Origin: an uncultured Enterocloster sp.
Lineage (GTDB): Bacteria > Bacillota > Clostridia > Lachnospirales > Lachnospiraceae
NCBI GenBank assembly: GCA_944384065.1
Contig: CALWRY010000004.1
Span: 1-64,000 of the forward strand
Direction: 5' to 3'
Length of the DNA: 64,000 bases
Under the pieces are notes generated by a model that had not been told where the DNA came from, did no database searches, and was given only the letters and a program-made list of their open reading frames with translations. This document shows positions 26,278 through 35,914 of the stretch, piece by piece. A program made the translations under genes and the position numbers. Within the stretch, counting starts at the first letter, position 1; each line of letters starts with the position of its first letter.

Positions 26278-27294
26278 ATGCATAAGGAATTTCAGTTTTT
26301 AATTTATCAGACTGCGGAGGAAGACATCTCTGTTAATGCGCTGATTCAAGATGAAACGATTTGGCTGACGCAAAAGGCGATGGGGGAGTTGTTCGGTGTT
26401 GAAAGTCACACGATTAATTATCATCTGAAAGAAATATATAAAACAGAGGAGTTGCAGGAAGAAGCAACTGCTCGAAAAATTCGAGTAGTTCAACAAGAAG
26501 GAAAACGCAGTGTCGGACGTGAGCTGCAGTTTTACAATTTAGACGCTATTATTTCCGTGGGGTATCGTGTTAATTCACGCCGTGCGACACAGTTTAGAAT
26601 ATGGGCAACCAATGTATTAAAGGAATACATGATAAAGGGATTTGTCTTGGATGATGAACGCTTAAAGCAAGGTAAAACGGCTTTTGGCAAGGATTATTTT
26701 CGAGAATTGTTGGAGCGTGTTCGCTCTATTCGCACCAGCGAGCGCCGCATTTGGCAGCAGATAACCGATATTTTTGCGGAGTGCAGTATTGATTATGACA
26801 AAGACTCTCCGGTTACACGCGATTTTTATGCGATGGTTCAAAATAAATTTCATTTTGCCATCGCGGGACAGACTGCGGCTGAAATTGTGTATACACGGGC
26901 AGATAGAGAAAAAGAACATATGGGACTTACTACCTGGAAGAATGCGCCGGATGGCCGGATTTTGAAATCTGATGTAAGTGTTGCAAAGAATTATCTGGAT
27001 GAAAAGCAGATCCGACAGCTGGAACGAGCGGTGACAGGATATTTCGATTATATTGAAGATTTAATTGAGCGTGAAAATACGTTTACAATGGAGGAATTTT
27101 CTGCCAGCGTTAATGAGTTTCTCGCATTCAGGAGATATGATATTTTAAAGGATAAGGGCAGTATTTCCAGAAAAGCAGCAAAGGAAAAAGCGGAGGCAGA
27201 GTATGAAGCGTTTAATAAACATCAGCAAATCACCTCGGACTTTGACAGGGCAGTGAAACAAATGCTGGAAGATTCTGCCCGGCAGAGGACGTGA
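26278..27294 (+). CDS. rhuM: RhuM-family protein
   Basis: A 338-residue member of the RhuM family, named after a Salmonella pathogenicity-island gene of unknown mechanism. Typical features are IWLTQKAMGELFGVESHTINYHLKEIY (DNA-binding-like N-terminus), YNLDAIISVGYRVNSRRATQFRIWAT, LKEYMIKGFVLDDERLK and the C-terminal FxxxYDILKDKGSISRKAAKEKAEAEYEAFNK. Noticeably more AT-rich than its neighbours and without operon partners, so probably acquired. GCGGAGGTGGGCGT precedes the ATG. Confidence 0.88.
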   Translation: MHKEFQFLIYQTAEEDISVNALIQDETIWLTQKAMGELFGVESHTINYHLKEIYKTEELQEEATARKIRVVQQEGKRSVGRELQFYNLDAIISVGYRVNSRRATQFRIWATNVLKEYMIKGFVLDDERLKQGKTAFGKDYFRELLERVRSIRTSERRIWQQITDIFAECSIDYDKDSPVTRDFYAMVQNKFHFAIAGQTAAEIVYTRADREKEHMGLTTWKNAPDGRILKSDVSVAKNYLDEKQIRQLERAVTGYFDYIEDLIERENTFTMEEFSASVNEFLAFRRYDILKDKGSISRKAAKEKAEAEYEAFNKHQQITSDFDRAVKQMLEDSARQRT

Positions 27295-27347
27295 ATGGGA
27301 CATGAATCCGCAGACTGTGTTTTTACAATAATCGGAAACGGCCATGC

Positions 27348-27382
27348 AAAACGGCGGCTCTGCCCGTCAAACAGAGCCGCCG
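27348..27382 (-). terminator. Terminator after the aldehyde dehydrogenase gene
   Basis: CGGCGGCTCTG (27352-27362) and CAGAGCCGCCG (27372-27382) form an 11-base-pair hairpin, followed on minus by TTTTGC, a short T tail. Confidence 0.65.
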
Positions 27383-27398
27383 CCTGCATGTCTGCCGG

Positions 27399-28712
27399 TT
27401 ACTTTACCGGATAAAATCCCGTAGGCGTCTCGCCGATATTAATCATAATATTCTTCATCTGTGTATAATGGTCCAGGATCACCTTGTGGGTCTCCCGGCC
27501 GATGCCGGAGGTCTTGTAGCCGCCGAAGGGAGCGCCCTCGGGGATGGAGTTGTAGGTATTGACCCACATGCGCCCGGTCTCTACGCCTCTGGCCACCCGG
27601 ATGGCCCGGTTGATATCCCTGGTCCAGACCGCGCCTCCCAAGCCGTACTCGCTGTCGTTGGCCATGGCGATGACCTCATCCTCGGTCTTAAATTTGATAA
27701 CGCAGGCCACCGGCCCGAAAATCTCCTCCTGGGCCACCCGCATATGGTTGTCCACATCGCCCAGCAGGGTGGGACGCAGGAAGCAGCCTTCCGCCAGCTC
27801 GCCGTCCGTATCCTGAACGCCGCCGCAGAGCACCTTGGCGCCCTCCTCTTTGGCCAGCTCCACATAGCGGAGAATCTTATGCATCTGTCCCTTATTTATC
27901 TGGCTGCCCATCTGGGTGTCCGCCTCCCAGGGAAGCCCCACCTTAACCTGATTGAAGCGCTTTACCGCGTCCTCCACGAAGCGGTCATAGATGCTCTCCT
28001 GGACAAAGACACGGGAGCCTGCGCAGCAGACCTGCCCTTGATTAAAGAGGATGCCCATCTGCAGGCCGTCCATGGCCTGCTCCCAATTGCAGTCCTCAAA
28101 GAAAATATTGGCGGATTTGCCGCCCAGCTCCAATGTGGCGGGAATCAGCTTGTCAGCCGCAGCGGCGGCAACGTTCCGCCCTACCTCCGTGGAACCGGTG
28201 AAGGCCAGCTTGCGGAAGCCCTTGTGCTCCAGCATGTATTGTCCGGATTTTGAGCCGGAGCCGGTGATGACGTTGAACACGCCTGCGGGGATTACATCCT
28301 GCACCAGGCGGGCCAGCTCCAGAACGCTTAAGGGTGTGGTGCTGGAGGGCTTAAATACGGTGCAGCAGCCGCTGGCAAGAACCGGAGCCAGCTTCCAGGC
28401 CGCCATGAGGAAGGGGAAGTTCCAGGGAACAATCTGGCCCACCACGCCGATGGGCTCCCGGAGAATCAGGCTCAGGGTATTCTCGTCCAGCATCTTGGCG
28501 CTTCCCTCCTCCGCCATGATGCAGCCGGCGAAATAGCGGAAGTGCTGGGCTGCCATGGGAATGTCCACGGCCATGGTCTCGCGGATGGGCTTGCCGTTGT
28601 CCAAGGACTCCACCATAGCCAGGTGCTCCGTATTGGCATCGATGATGTCCGCAATCTTGTTGAGGATGGCGGCCCGCTCATTGACCGTCACGTCTTTCTG
28701 TTTTAATCGCAC
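27399..28712 (-). pseudogene. Aldehyde dehydrogenase, 5'-truncated
   Basis: NAD(P)-dependent aldehyde dehydrogenase of which 437 residues remain; the family needs about 480-500. Catalytic parts are intact: the Glu in LELGGKS, the nucleophile Cys in FNQGQVCCAGSR, PWNFPFLMAAWKLAPVLASG, GSTEVGR and EEIFGPV. Missing are the first 60-70 residues (FINGxW... NPATGEV and the following helix), so the N-terminal part of the cofactor domain is lost. The only start is GTG at 28712 without a ribosome site; an in-frame TAG lies 7 codons upstream and no coding sequence precedes it. A good promoter sits just upstream, so a shortened protein might still be made. Probably inactive. Confidence 0.75.
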
Positions 28713-28718
28713 GGGATG

Positions 28719-28781
28719 ATTGTATTTTTTCTAATACAATCCCTTCAAAACTCATTATAGCACGATTCTTTTGACTGTCAA
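28719..28781 (-). promoter_or_regulatory. Promoter and perfect inverted repeat before the truncated aldehyde dehydrogenase
   Basis: On minus: TTGACA (28781-28776), 16 bases, TATAAT (28759-28754). Just after the expected start of transcription is a perfect repeat ATTGTATT (28740-28733), six bases, AATACAAT (28726-28719), placed like a repressor operator. Confidence 0.65.
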
Positions 28782-28839
28782 TTTAGATAAAAAAATAACA
28801 GAAATTCGACAAAATTATAACAATATGCCATATATTCGC

Positions 28840-31775
28840 TCAACTGCTGGGGCGTATCCGAATGATTTCATCAAAATACATCTGCGCTGCCTCCAGGCAG
28901 GACCGGCTGCCTGCGGCTGCCAGGGGGCCATTCTCTAAGAGCGTCTGGATTACAGCGGCGGCATCCTGCTGGTCGGCCAGGGAGGCCCGGGGAATGTCAG
29001 CCGCCATGTCCAGAAGGGCTTTTTCATCAATGCCCGCAAAGTGTCGGCGCATGGAGCGCATGGCGCGTCCCAGACGGCCCACGGGGGGAAGAGCCTGGGC
29101 GTAGGCGCTGAGAATATAGCCGTCCAAATCCTCCTGGGAGATGGAGAGCGTTTTTAGGGCCCTTCCCGCATTTTGGAAAATGGGAATGGTGGAAGCACCG
29201 TCCCCGTCCGCACAGCTCCACAGGGAAAAATATCCGTCCGGCAGCAGAAAATCAATGCCGCTGTCATAAGCCTGCCCCTGGTAGCGCACGGCGGGCCGGA
29301 GGTACTTGTCGCTCAGCGCCAGAAGGAAGGGAAGATAGCGGCCCTTAAATTCCGGCTTTCCCCTAAAATCGCCCAGCATGCGGATTTCCAGGGAGGGATT
29401 GTCGCAGACCGCCCCGATGCGCCGCACCTTGGGGGGAAGGCTGCCGCTATTCCGAGCATCCCCTGCCTCGGGCAGCTTTCCCAGCAGGCGGGCCGCCTGC
29501 TCTTTTATAGAGGGAAGAGCGGCCTCCCCGGCGGCGGCCAGAAATACAAGGTTCGTCCGATTCGCGGTGCGCACGGCCAAGCTTTTAAGCTTTCCGGCCA
29601 GCTCACAAATCCAGGAGGGCTCCTGCGTAAGCCGCTCCCTGATGCCCTTCAAAAAGTCATATATTTCCGGACTGTTTAAGAGATAGCGGAACCAGGCATC
29701 CTGGCGGATATAGCTCTCTGCCAGGCTGGAGGCCAGGGAAGGCGCATTTTCCGGCTTGGCCAGGTCGTAGTCAGGCAGGTATTTCTCCAAAACCTGCAGA
29801 ATCCGTTCCCTGTTTTCATACGCGGCTCCGGTCATAATGTCGAGAAGAAGCTCCAGGCTCTGGGAGAAATCCTCGGACAGGCAGTACCAGAACACGCTCA
29901 GTATGGGATGGCTGTTCTCCCCGGCATTTTTCCCGGGGAAGACCTCGTCAAAGGAACAGCCGTGGAGGTATTCCTGCTCCAGCGTTTTCTGCTCGTCGGA
30001 GGTATGGAGGCGGGTGTCAAGCTCTGTGAGGAGGAGCTGGTACAGGGAGAGGAGCTTTCGGTCCTCCCAGTCAAGGCCGCGGATATCAAAGTACAGCTGA
30101 AAGCTTCCCAGCGGGGAGGATGACACCGGGGCCAGGTAAAGGGTGAGACCGTCCTGCCGGGTTACAGAAAAATCTGCTGGACCCTCAGGCGCGGGAAGGC
30201 CGGAGGGGCGGATGAGAAAATCCCCATTGGCGGCATCCCTGCTGCTCCAGGCATAAAATTCCCGGGTGCGGGAAATCAGCGCCTGCCGTCTGTCTGGGCT
30301 GAGAGCGGCAAGGGTGTCCCGGAGATATGTATTTTTTTCCTTCTCCATGGCCTCAGCCAGGCCGGGGCTGGGGCTGGTGACGGAGAAGGCGCTGGCGGCA
30401 GGATGCAGAGCCTCCCTGGCCAGACGGCGGATGATGGATTGGCTCTTATCCCTGCAGAAGGCCTGGAAGGCCCTCTCGTAGAGGGAGAAATAGCCCATAT
30501 CCCCTGTGAGGCTCCAAAAGCGGCCCATATCCTGAGCCGCTTGGTAACCCAGATGGACGCCCTCCCTGGCAAGGCCGTCGCAGAGCTGGTGCTCCTTTAG
30601 GGAGGCGGATACTAGCCGCTCGGGGAGGCCGCGGGAGGCAGCCTCCGAGAGAGCCTGCCGGACTGCGGCGAGAAAGTCCTTCTCCTGCTCGGGCGCTCCA
30701 TTGTGAAGACGGAAGCGGAGGGACGGCTTGGAAAGGAGGGTGTCAACGTAAACCTCCAGCGGATTGTGAATGCCTGCGGCCCGGGCCTGCTGGTGGAGGG
30801 GCGAGGCGTCATTGTCCAGAATATCCGCAGTCAGATTCCAAAAAATCAGGTCCTCCTGGCTGAGGCTGGACAGGTCGATGGCATAGTCCAGGATGGAGGC
30901 ATTTTCAGACGGGCTGCCCTCTGGGGCGGGGCTTGCACCTGCAATCCTGCGGAAGCCGGGCACAGACGGCTGGGAAAAGAAGGCCATGGCCTGCGTCCTG
31001 GGACTGGATGCAGGGGACGGCATCGGACAGCGGGACAGATGCTCTCTGTGGAGAAAGTCCAGAACCCGCCTCCAGTTCATCTGCCCGTAGAGCACAATGA
31101 GACAGTTGGAATACTGGAAAACACTTCTCTTACCTTTTCCCAGGACACCTCCCGGTAATGGAGATGGGCCCGGCCCAGAAGGCGGGAAGCGGTCTCATTC
31201 GGATAGAGGGCCTGGGCGGTGAAGCTGTCCGCATTTTCCTCAAGGTCGGTCAGATGGCCCCAGTCCTCGTTAAAAACAGTGCCGTGGAGGGACAGGGGAC
31301 CCTCCGGGTCCTCAAGCTCCAGGCGCAGCCCCTCCCGCAGAAAGAAAAAGGGCTCCTTTAAGGCGTCCGGCTCCTCCATGCAGCTTAAAAATACATCTGC
31401 CAGCCGGATGAGCTGCTCTTCGCTCTGGGAACAGACGGGATAACAGGTGTAGGTATTGTCTGTGATGCCGTTCATGAAGGAAGCATAGCTCTTGCTGTCC
31501 ATGTCGAAAAAGATATCCCGGCTGGGGTATTTGGGACAGGAGCAGAGCACCAGGTGCTCCAGAATATGGCAGGAATCTGCCTCGTCTGTCTGCGGAGTGC
31601 GGAAGAGTATGGAAAACCCCAGCTCCCGGTCATCATTTTGTATATAAAAAAGCTGTGCGCCGCTGTCCTTGTGGATAAACTCCGCAGTCTCTGCGCCCAG
31701 CATGGATATGCTTCCCCCTCGCAGAAAGGTAAAGCCGTAAATCTCTTCCCCTGGCTTGGGAAATTCCTGTGTCAT
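28840..31775 (-). pseudogene. M16C metallopeptidase (presequence protease-like), frameshifted
   Basis: The PreP/falcilysin-type peptidase is read in two frames. The first (31775-31077, 232 residues) has the inverted zinc motif HILEH and the typical continuation KYPSRDIFFDMDSKSYASFMNGITDNTYTCYPV. The second (to 28840, about 750 residues) continues the same protein from LIVLYGQMNWRRVLDFL onward. The frames meet at a run of four T (31121-31118, minus); one extra T would restore VREVFFQYSNCLIVLYGQ and give about 980 residues, the normal size. Hence a one-base deletion, a sequencing error in the run, or a recent pseudogene. I saw no convincing slippery heptamer. AGGAGG precedes the first ATG. Confidence 0.85.
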
Positions 31776-31957
31776 GCAAGTCCTCCTGAATCAATGGCCC
31801 ATTTTTCGCGGCAGCTCGGACCGGCCGCCCGCTGCCCGCTGCCCGGACGATTATTTTGTATTGTAGCACGGGGCAGGAGAATTTACAATGCTCCTTGTCC
31901 GCCAAAATATTTCATGCTATGATGGGGTAAATAGTTCACAGAAGGGAGCGGCAGGGC

Positions 31958-33631
31958 ATGAGAAATTTAAATATTCCGGTTGGGGTTTCGGACTTTGAGC
32001 AGATTCGCAGGAACGGATATTATTATGTAGATAAAACAGGCATGATTGCAGAGCTCCTGGAGGAGGAATCAACGGCGGTGACCTTGATTACCCGGCCGCG
32101 CCGCTTTGGAAAAACTTTGGGAATGAGCATGCTGGCCAGCTTTTTTGATATTCAAAGAGACAGCACCGCTTTGTTTGAGGGGCTGGAGATCAGCGGCAAT
32201 GGAGAGCTTTGCGGAAAATGGATGAATCAATATCCCACCATATTTTTGTCGTTTAAGGATGTTGACGGTTTGACCTTCCAAAGCGCATATGATATGCTGT
32301 CCGCCGCTGTTACGGATTTGTATAAAAAGCATCTATATCTGCTGGACAGCGGCAAGGTGAACGCCTACGACAAGGAAATTATTGGGCGAATTGCGGCAGG
32401 GCAGGCTTCTGTGACGGAAATAAAGAAGGGTCTGTTTCTCTTGACGGAGGCGATGAATGCGCATTACGAGAAGCCGGTAATCCTGCTTCTGGATGAATAT
32501 GATGTGCCGGCCGCCAAGGCCAGCAGCCGAGGCTATTATGGAGAGATGCTGGAGGTTGTGCGGGCCTTGATGAGCACCGTGCTTAAGGATAATTCCCATC
32601 TTCGTCTTGCGGTGCTCACCGGATGCCTGCAAATCGCCAAAGAAAGTATTTTTACGGGGACAAATAATTTTGTCTCCGATACCATCGCATCTTCTGGTCT
32701 GAATGAATATTTTGGTTTCACCCAGCAAGATGTGGACCGGCTGCTTGCGGATGCGGATGCGGCAGATTACGCAAAAACCATAAAAGCATGGTATGACGGC
32801 TATCACTTTGGCAGGGTTGATGTGTACTGCCCATGGGATGTGATGAACTATCTGCGGGATATTAAACGGAATCCGGAAGCGAAGCCAGCCAGCTATTGGA
32901 AGAACACCAGCGATAATGCAATTATCCGCTCGTTTATTGAGTATGCGGGCAGCAGTATTACGGGAAAGCTGGAGACCTTAATGGCTGGCGGAAGCATCAG
33001 CCAGCGGATAGAAGAGAACCTTACCTATGATTATTTGCACGCATCGGAGGACAATTTCTGGAGCGTTCTGTATTTAACGGGCTATCTGACCAGGGTTAGA
33101 GAGCAGGACCAAAGGGAGCCTCTCGCAGAGGGCTGCTTTGCACTCAGGATACCCAATGCGGAGATTCGGGATATTTTTGAGACAACGGTTCAGCTGTGGT
33201 TCTCAGACAGCGCTAAAGGGTGGAATCGAAGGGCATTGTTTGATGCGGTGTGGAGCGGAGAGCAGGAGAAGCTGACGGAAGAGATACGTGCATTGCTGCG
33301 AATGACCATCAGCTATCATGATTATAGAGAGGATTTCTATCACGCATTTTTGGCAGGCATCTTTGCTGGAGCGGGATATACTGTAGAATCAAACCGGGAG
33401 CACGGAGAAGGCCGCAGTGATGTGGCGGTGCTGGATTCCCGTGGGGATAGGGCTGCGGTTTTTGAAGTTAAATACGCGAAAAGCCCTGAGAAAATGGAAG
33501 CCTGCTGTGAGGAGGCGCTCCGCCAGATAGACCGCAGGAAATATGCCGAGGACTTTGCGGATACCTGCAGCCAGGTTTTTTGCTATGGAATTGCATTTTA
33601 TAAAAAGCGCTGTCTGGTGAGAAGAAAATAA
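31958..33631 (+). CDS. AAA-ATPase-like protein with PD-(D/E)XK nuclease domain (DUF1703 type)
   Basis: A 557-residue protein of a family abundant in Clostridia and Bacteroides: N-terminal AAA-ATPase-like domain (NIPVGVSDFEQIRRNGYYYVDKTGMI, Walker A-like PRRFGKTLGMSML about residue 45, Walker B VILLLDEYDVP about 175) and a C-terminal nuclease-like domain (about 455-550; EGRSDVAVLDSRGDRAAVFEVKYAK with the D...ExK signature). The biological role is not established. AAGGGAGCGGCAGGGC precedes the ATG. Its stop touches a scar of gene remnants, so it may have entered with that rearrangement. Confidence 0.88.
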   Translation: MRNLNIPVGVSDFEQIRRNGYYYVDKTGMIAELLEEESTAVTLITRPRRFGKTLGMSMLASFFDIQRDSTALFEGLEISGNGELCGKWMNQYPTIFLSFKDVDGLTFQSAYDMLSAAVTDLYKKHLYLLDSGKVNAYDKEIIGRIAAGQASVTEIKKGLFLLTEAMNAHYEKPVILLLDEYDVPAAKASSRGYYGEMLEVVRALMSTVLKDNSHLRLAVLTGCLQIAKESIFTGTNNFVSDTIASSGLNEYFGFTQQDVDRLLADADAADYAKTIKAWYDGYHFGRVDVYCPWDVMNYLRDIKRNPEAKPASYWKNTSDNAIIRSFIEYAGSSITGKLETLMAGGSISQRIEENLTYDYLHASEDNFWSVLYLTGYLTRVREQDQREPLAEGCFALRIPNAEIRDIFETTVQLWFSDSAKGWNRRALFDAVWSGEQEKLTEEIRALLRMTISYHDYREDFYHAFLAGIFAGAGYTVESNREHGEGRSDVAVLDSRGDRAAVFEVKYAKSPEKMEACCEEALRQIDRRKYAEDFADTCSQVFCYGIAFYKKRCLVRRK

Positions 33632-33632
33632 T

Positions 33633-33717
33633 CTGGGAGACAGGGAGTACAGCGAGGAGGCTATCGGCCAGGCAGTGCGGGAGCTGGGGAAAATGGGATT
33701 CTACGCGGAGCCCACCA
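33633..33717 (+). pseudogene. Tail fragment of a PLP-dependent fold-II enzyme
   Basis: Immediately after the ATPase stop, one frame reads LGDREYSEEAIGQAVRELGK followed by MGFYAEPTS, which resembles the C-terminal part of threonine synthase/dehydratase-like enzymes (…ELAxxGFYVEPTSA…). The similarity stops at about 33717, where another gene fragment begins. No start codon or upstream part exists. Confidence 0.5.
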
Positions 33718-33921
33718 GCGGCCTATGCGGGACTCCCTGAGCCAGAATATAAAACCGTAGAATTTATGGTGTATGGAACGCTCAAAAATCACAACTGGAA
33801 GCAAGACACCCCCCAGGACACCCCCCAAGACACCCCCCAAGACACAAACGCTGATAAACAGAAGATTTTGGAGTATTGTACAGTTCCGCGCAGCCAAGCA
33901 GCCGTTATCAAAAATATGTAA
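33718..33921 (+). pseudogene. Tail fragment of an AlbA/AAA_4-type ATP-binding regulator
   Basis: A second frame, offset from the previous fragment, reads AYAGLPEPEYKTVEFMVYGT, then LKNHNWKQ, a DTPQ repeat and ADKQKILEYCTVPRSQAAVI ending at TAA 33919-33921. This is the usual C-terminal look of divergent-AAA (AAA_4) putative transcriptional regulators, whose tails often carry TPQ-rich repeats before a winged helix. The main body of the gene is absent, so it is a remnant. The call to family is from memory of such tails. Confidence 0.5.
33805..33846 (+). repeat. 12-base tandem repeat encoding DTPQ
   Basis: Three complete copies of GACACCCCCCAR and half of a fourth, in frame inside the regulator remnant. 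Short tandem repeats of this kind vary by slippage. Confidence 0.85.
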
Positions 33922-34005
33922 AAGCAGACCCGAAGGGCCATACCGCAACCTAGTGTATCAGCACGCCAACTCTTTGGCGGGTATAAAAAATGCTTCTTTT
34001 GATAA

Positions 34006-35373
<1,368 letters not shown>

Positions 35374-35410
35374 GAGGCGGCTTATCCGCAAAAAATCAGC
35401 ATTCTTTTAT

Positions 35411-35473
35411 AAAGACAGTTCCGGAGAATTCCGATTTTCTAAATGAGCGGAATTCTCCGGGCTGTCTTTTTTG
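35411..35473 (+). terminator. Enolase terminator
   Basis: AAAGACAG..CCGGAGAATTCCG pairs with CGGAATTCTCCGG.CTGTCTTTTTT, a long near-perfect hairpin with a T6 tail. Confidence 0.93.
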
Positions 35474-35496
35474 CGGCGGCCTCCAAAAACTTCTTC

Positions 35497-35525
35497 TTGA
35501 CATATACCCTATGGGGGTATATACT
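35497..35525 (+). promoter_or_regulatory. csoR-copA promoter with CsoR operator in the spacer
   Basis: TTGACA (35497-35502), 17 bases, TATACT (35520-35525). The spacer is the dyad TATACCCTATGGGGGTA, matching the TACCC-N4-GGGTA style of CsoR operators, so apo-CsoR would occlude the promoter. Confidence 0.88.
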
Positions 35526-35586
35526 AAACGCATAGAAGTTAGCCGAATGAAACCAGCTGGCCAAAATCTAATAGGAGGGTTTGCGG

Positions 35587-35895
35587 ATGAAGGAAGAGGA
35601 GAAGCTCTGCTGCAGCCACAAGACAAAGGAGCGCTCAGAGAAGGAGTACAAGGACCTGATTCACCGGCTGAACCGGATTGAGGGACAGATTCGGGGAATC
35701 AAGGGGATGGTGGAGAAGAATGCCTACTGCCCGGATATTCTGGTGCAGGTGGCGGCGGTGAATGCAGCCCTTGGCAGCTTCAACAAGGTCCTTCTGGCGA
35801 ACCATATACGCACCTGCGTGGCCCAGGATATCCGCGAGGGGAAGGATGAGACCATCGACGAGCTTGTCTGTACCCTGCAGAAGCTGATGCGCTGA
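35587..35895 (+). CDS. csoR: CsoR-family copper-sensing repressor
   Basis: All-helical metal-sensing repressor of 102 residues. The copper ligands fit the family pattern: Cys in NAYCPDIL, then His and Cys in [20 protein letters not shown] is the typical N-terminal helix. I place the start at ATG 35587, 7 bases after AGGAGGG, rather than the in-frame TTG at 35581. It is 19 bases upstream of copA and has a CsoR-type dyad in its promoter. Confidence 0.95.
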   Translation: MKEEEKLCCSHKTKERSEKEYKDLIHRLNRIEGQIRGIKGMVEKNAYCPDILVQVAAVNAALGSFNKVLLANHIRTCVAQDIREGKDETIDELVCTLQKLMR

Positions 35896-35914
35896 AAAGG
35901 AGGTTATCAATTTT

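Noticed and set aside
31077..31150. Programmed frameshifting in the M16C gene
   Set aside because: The site GTG TTT TCC has no tandem slippery heptamer for a minus-one shift and no evident stimulatory hairpin; a lost T is simpler.
33805..33846. CRISPR-like array
   Set aside because: The repeat is a 12-base unit without spacers, encoding DTPQ in frame; no CRISPR array was seen anywhere in the window.
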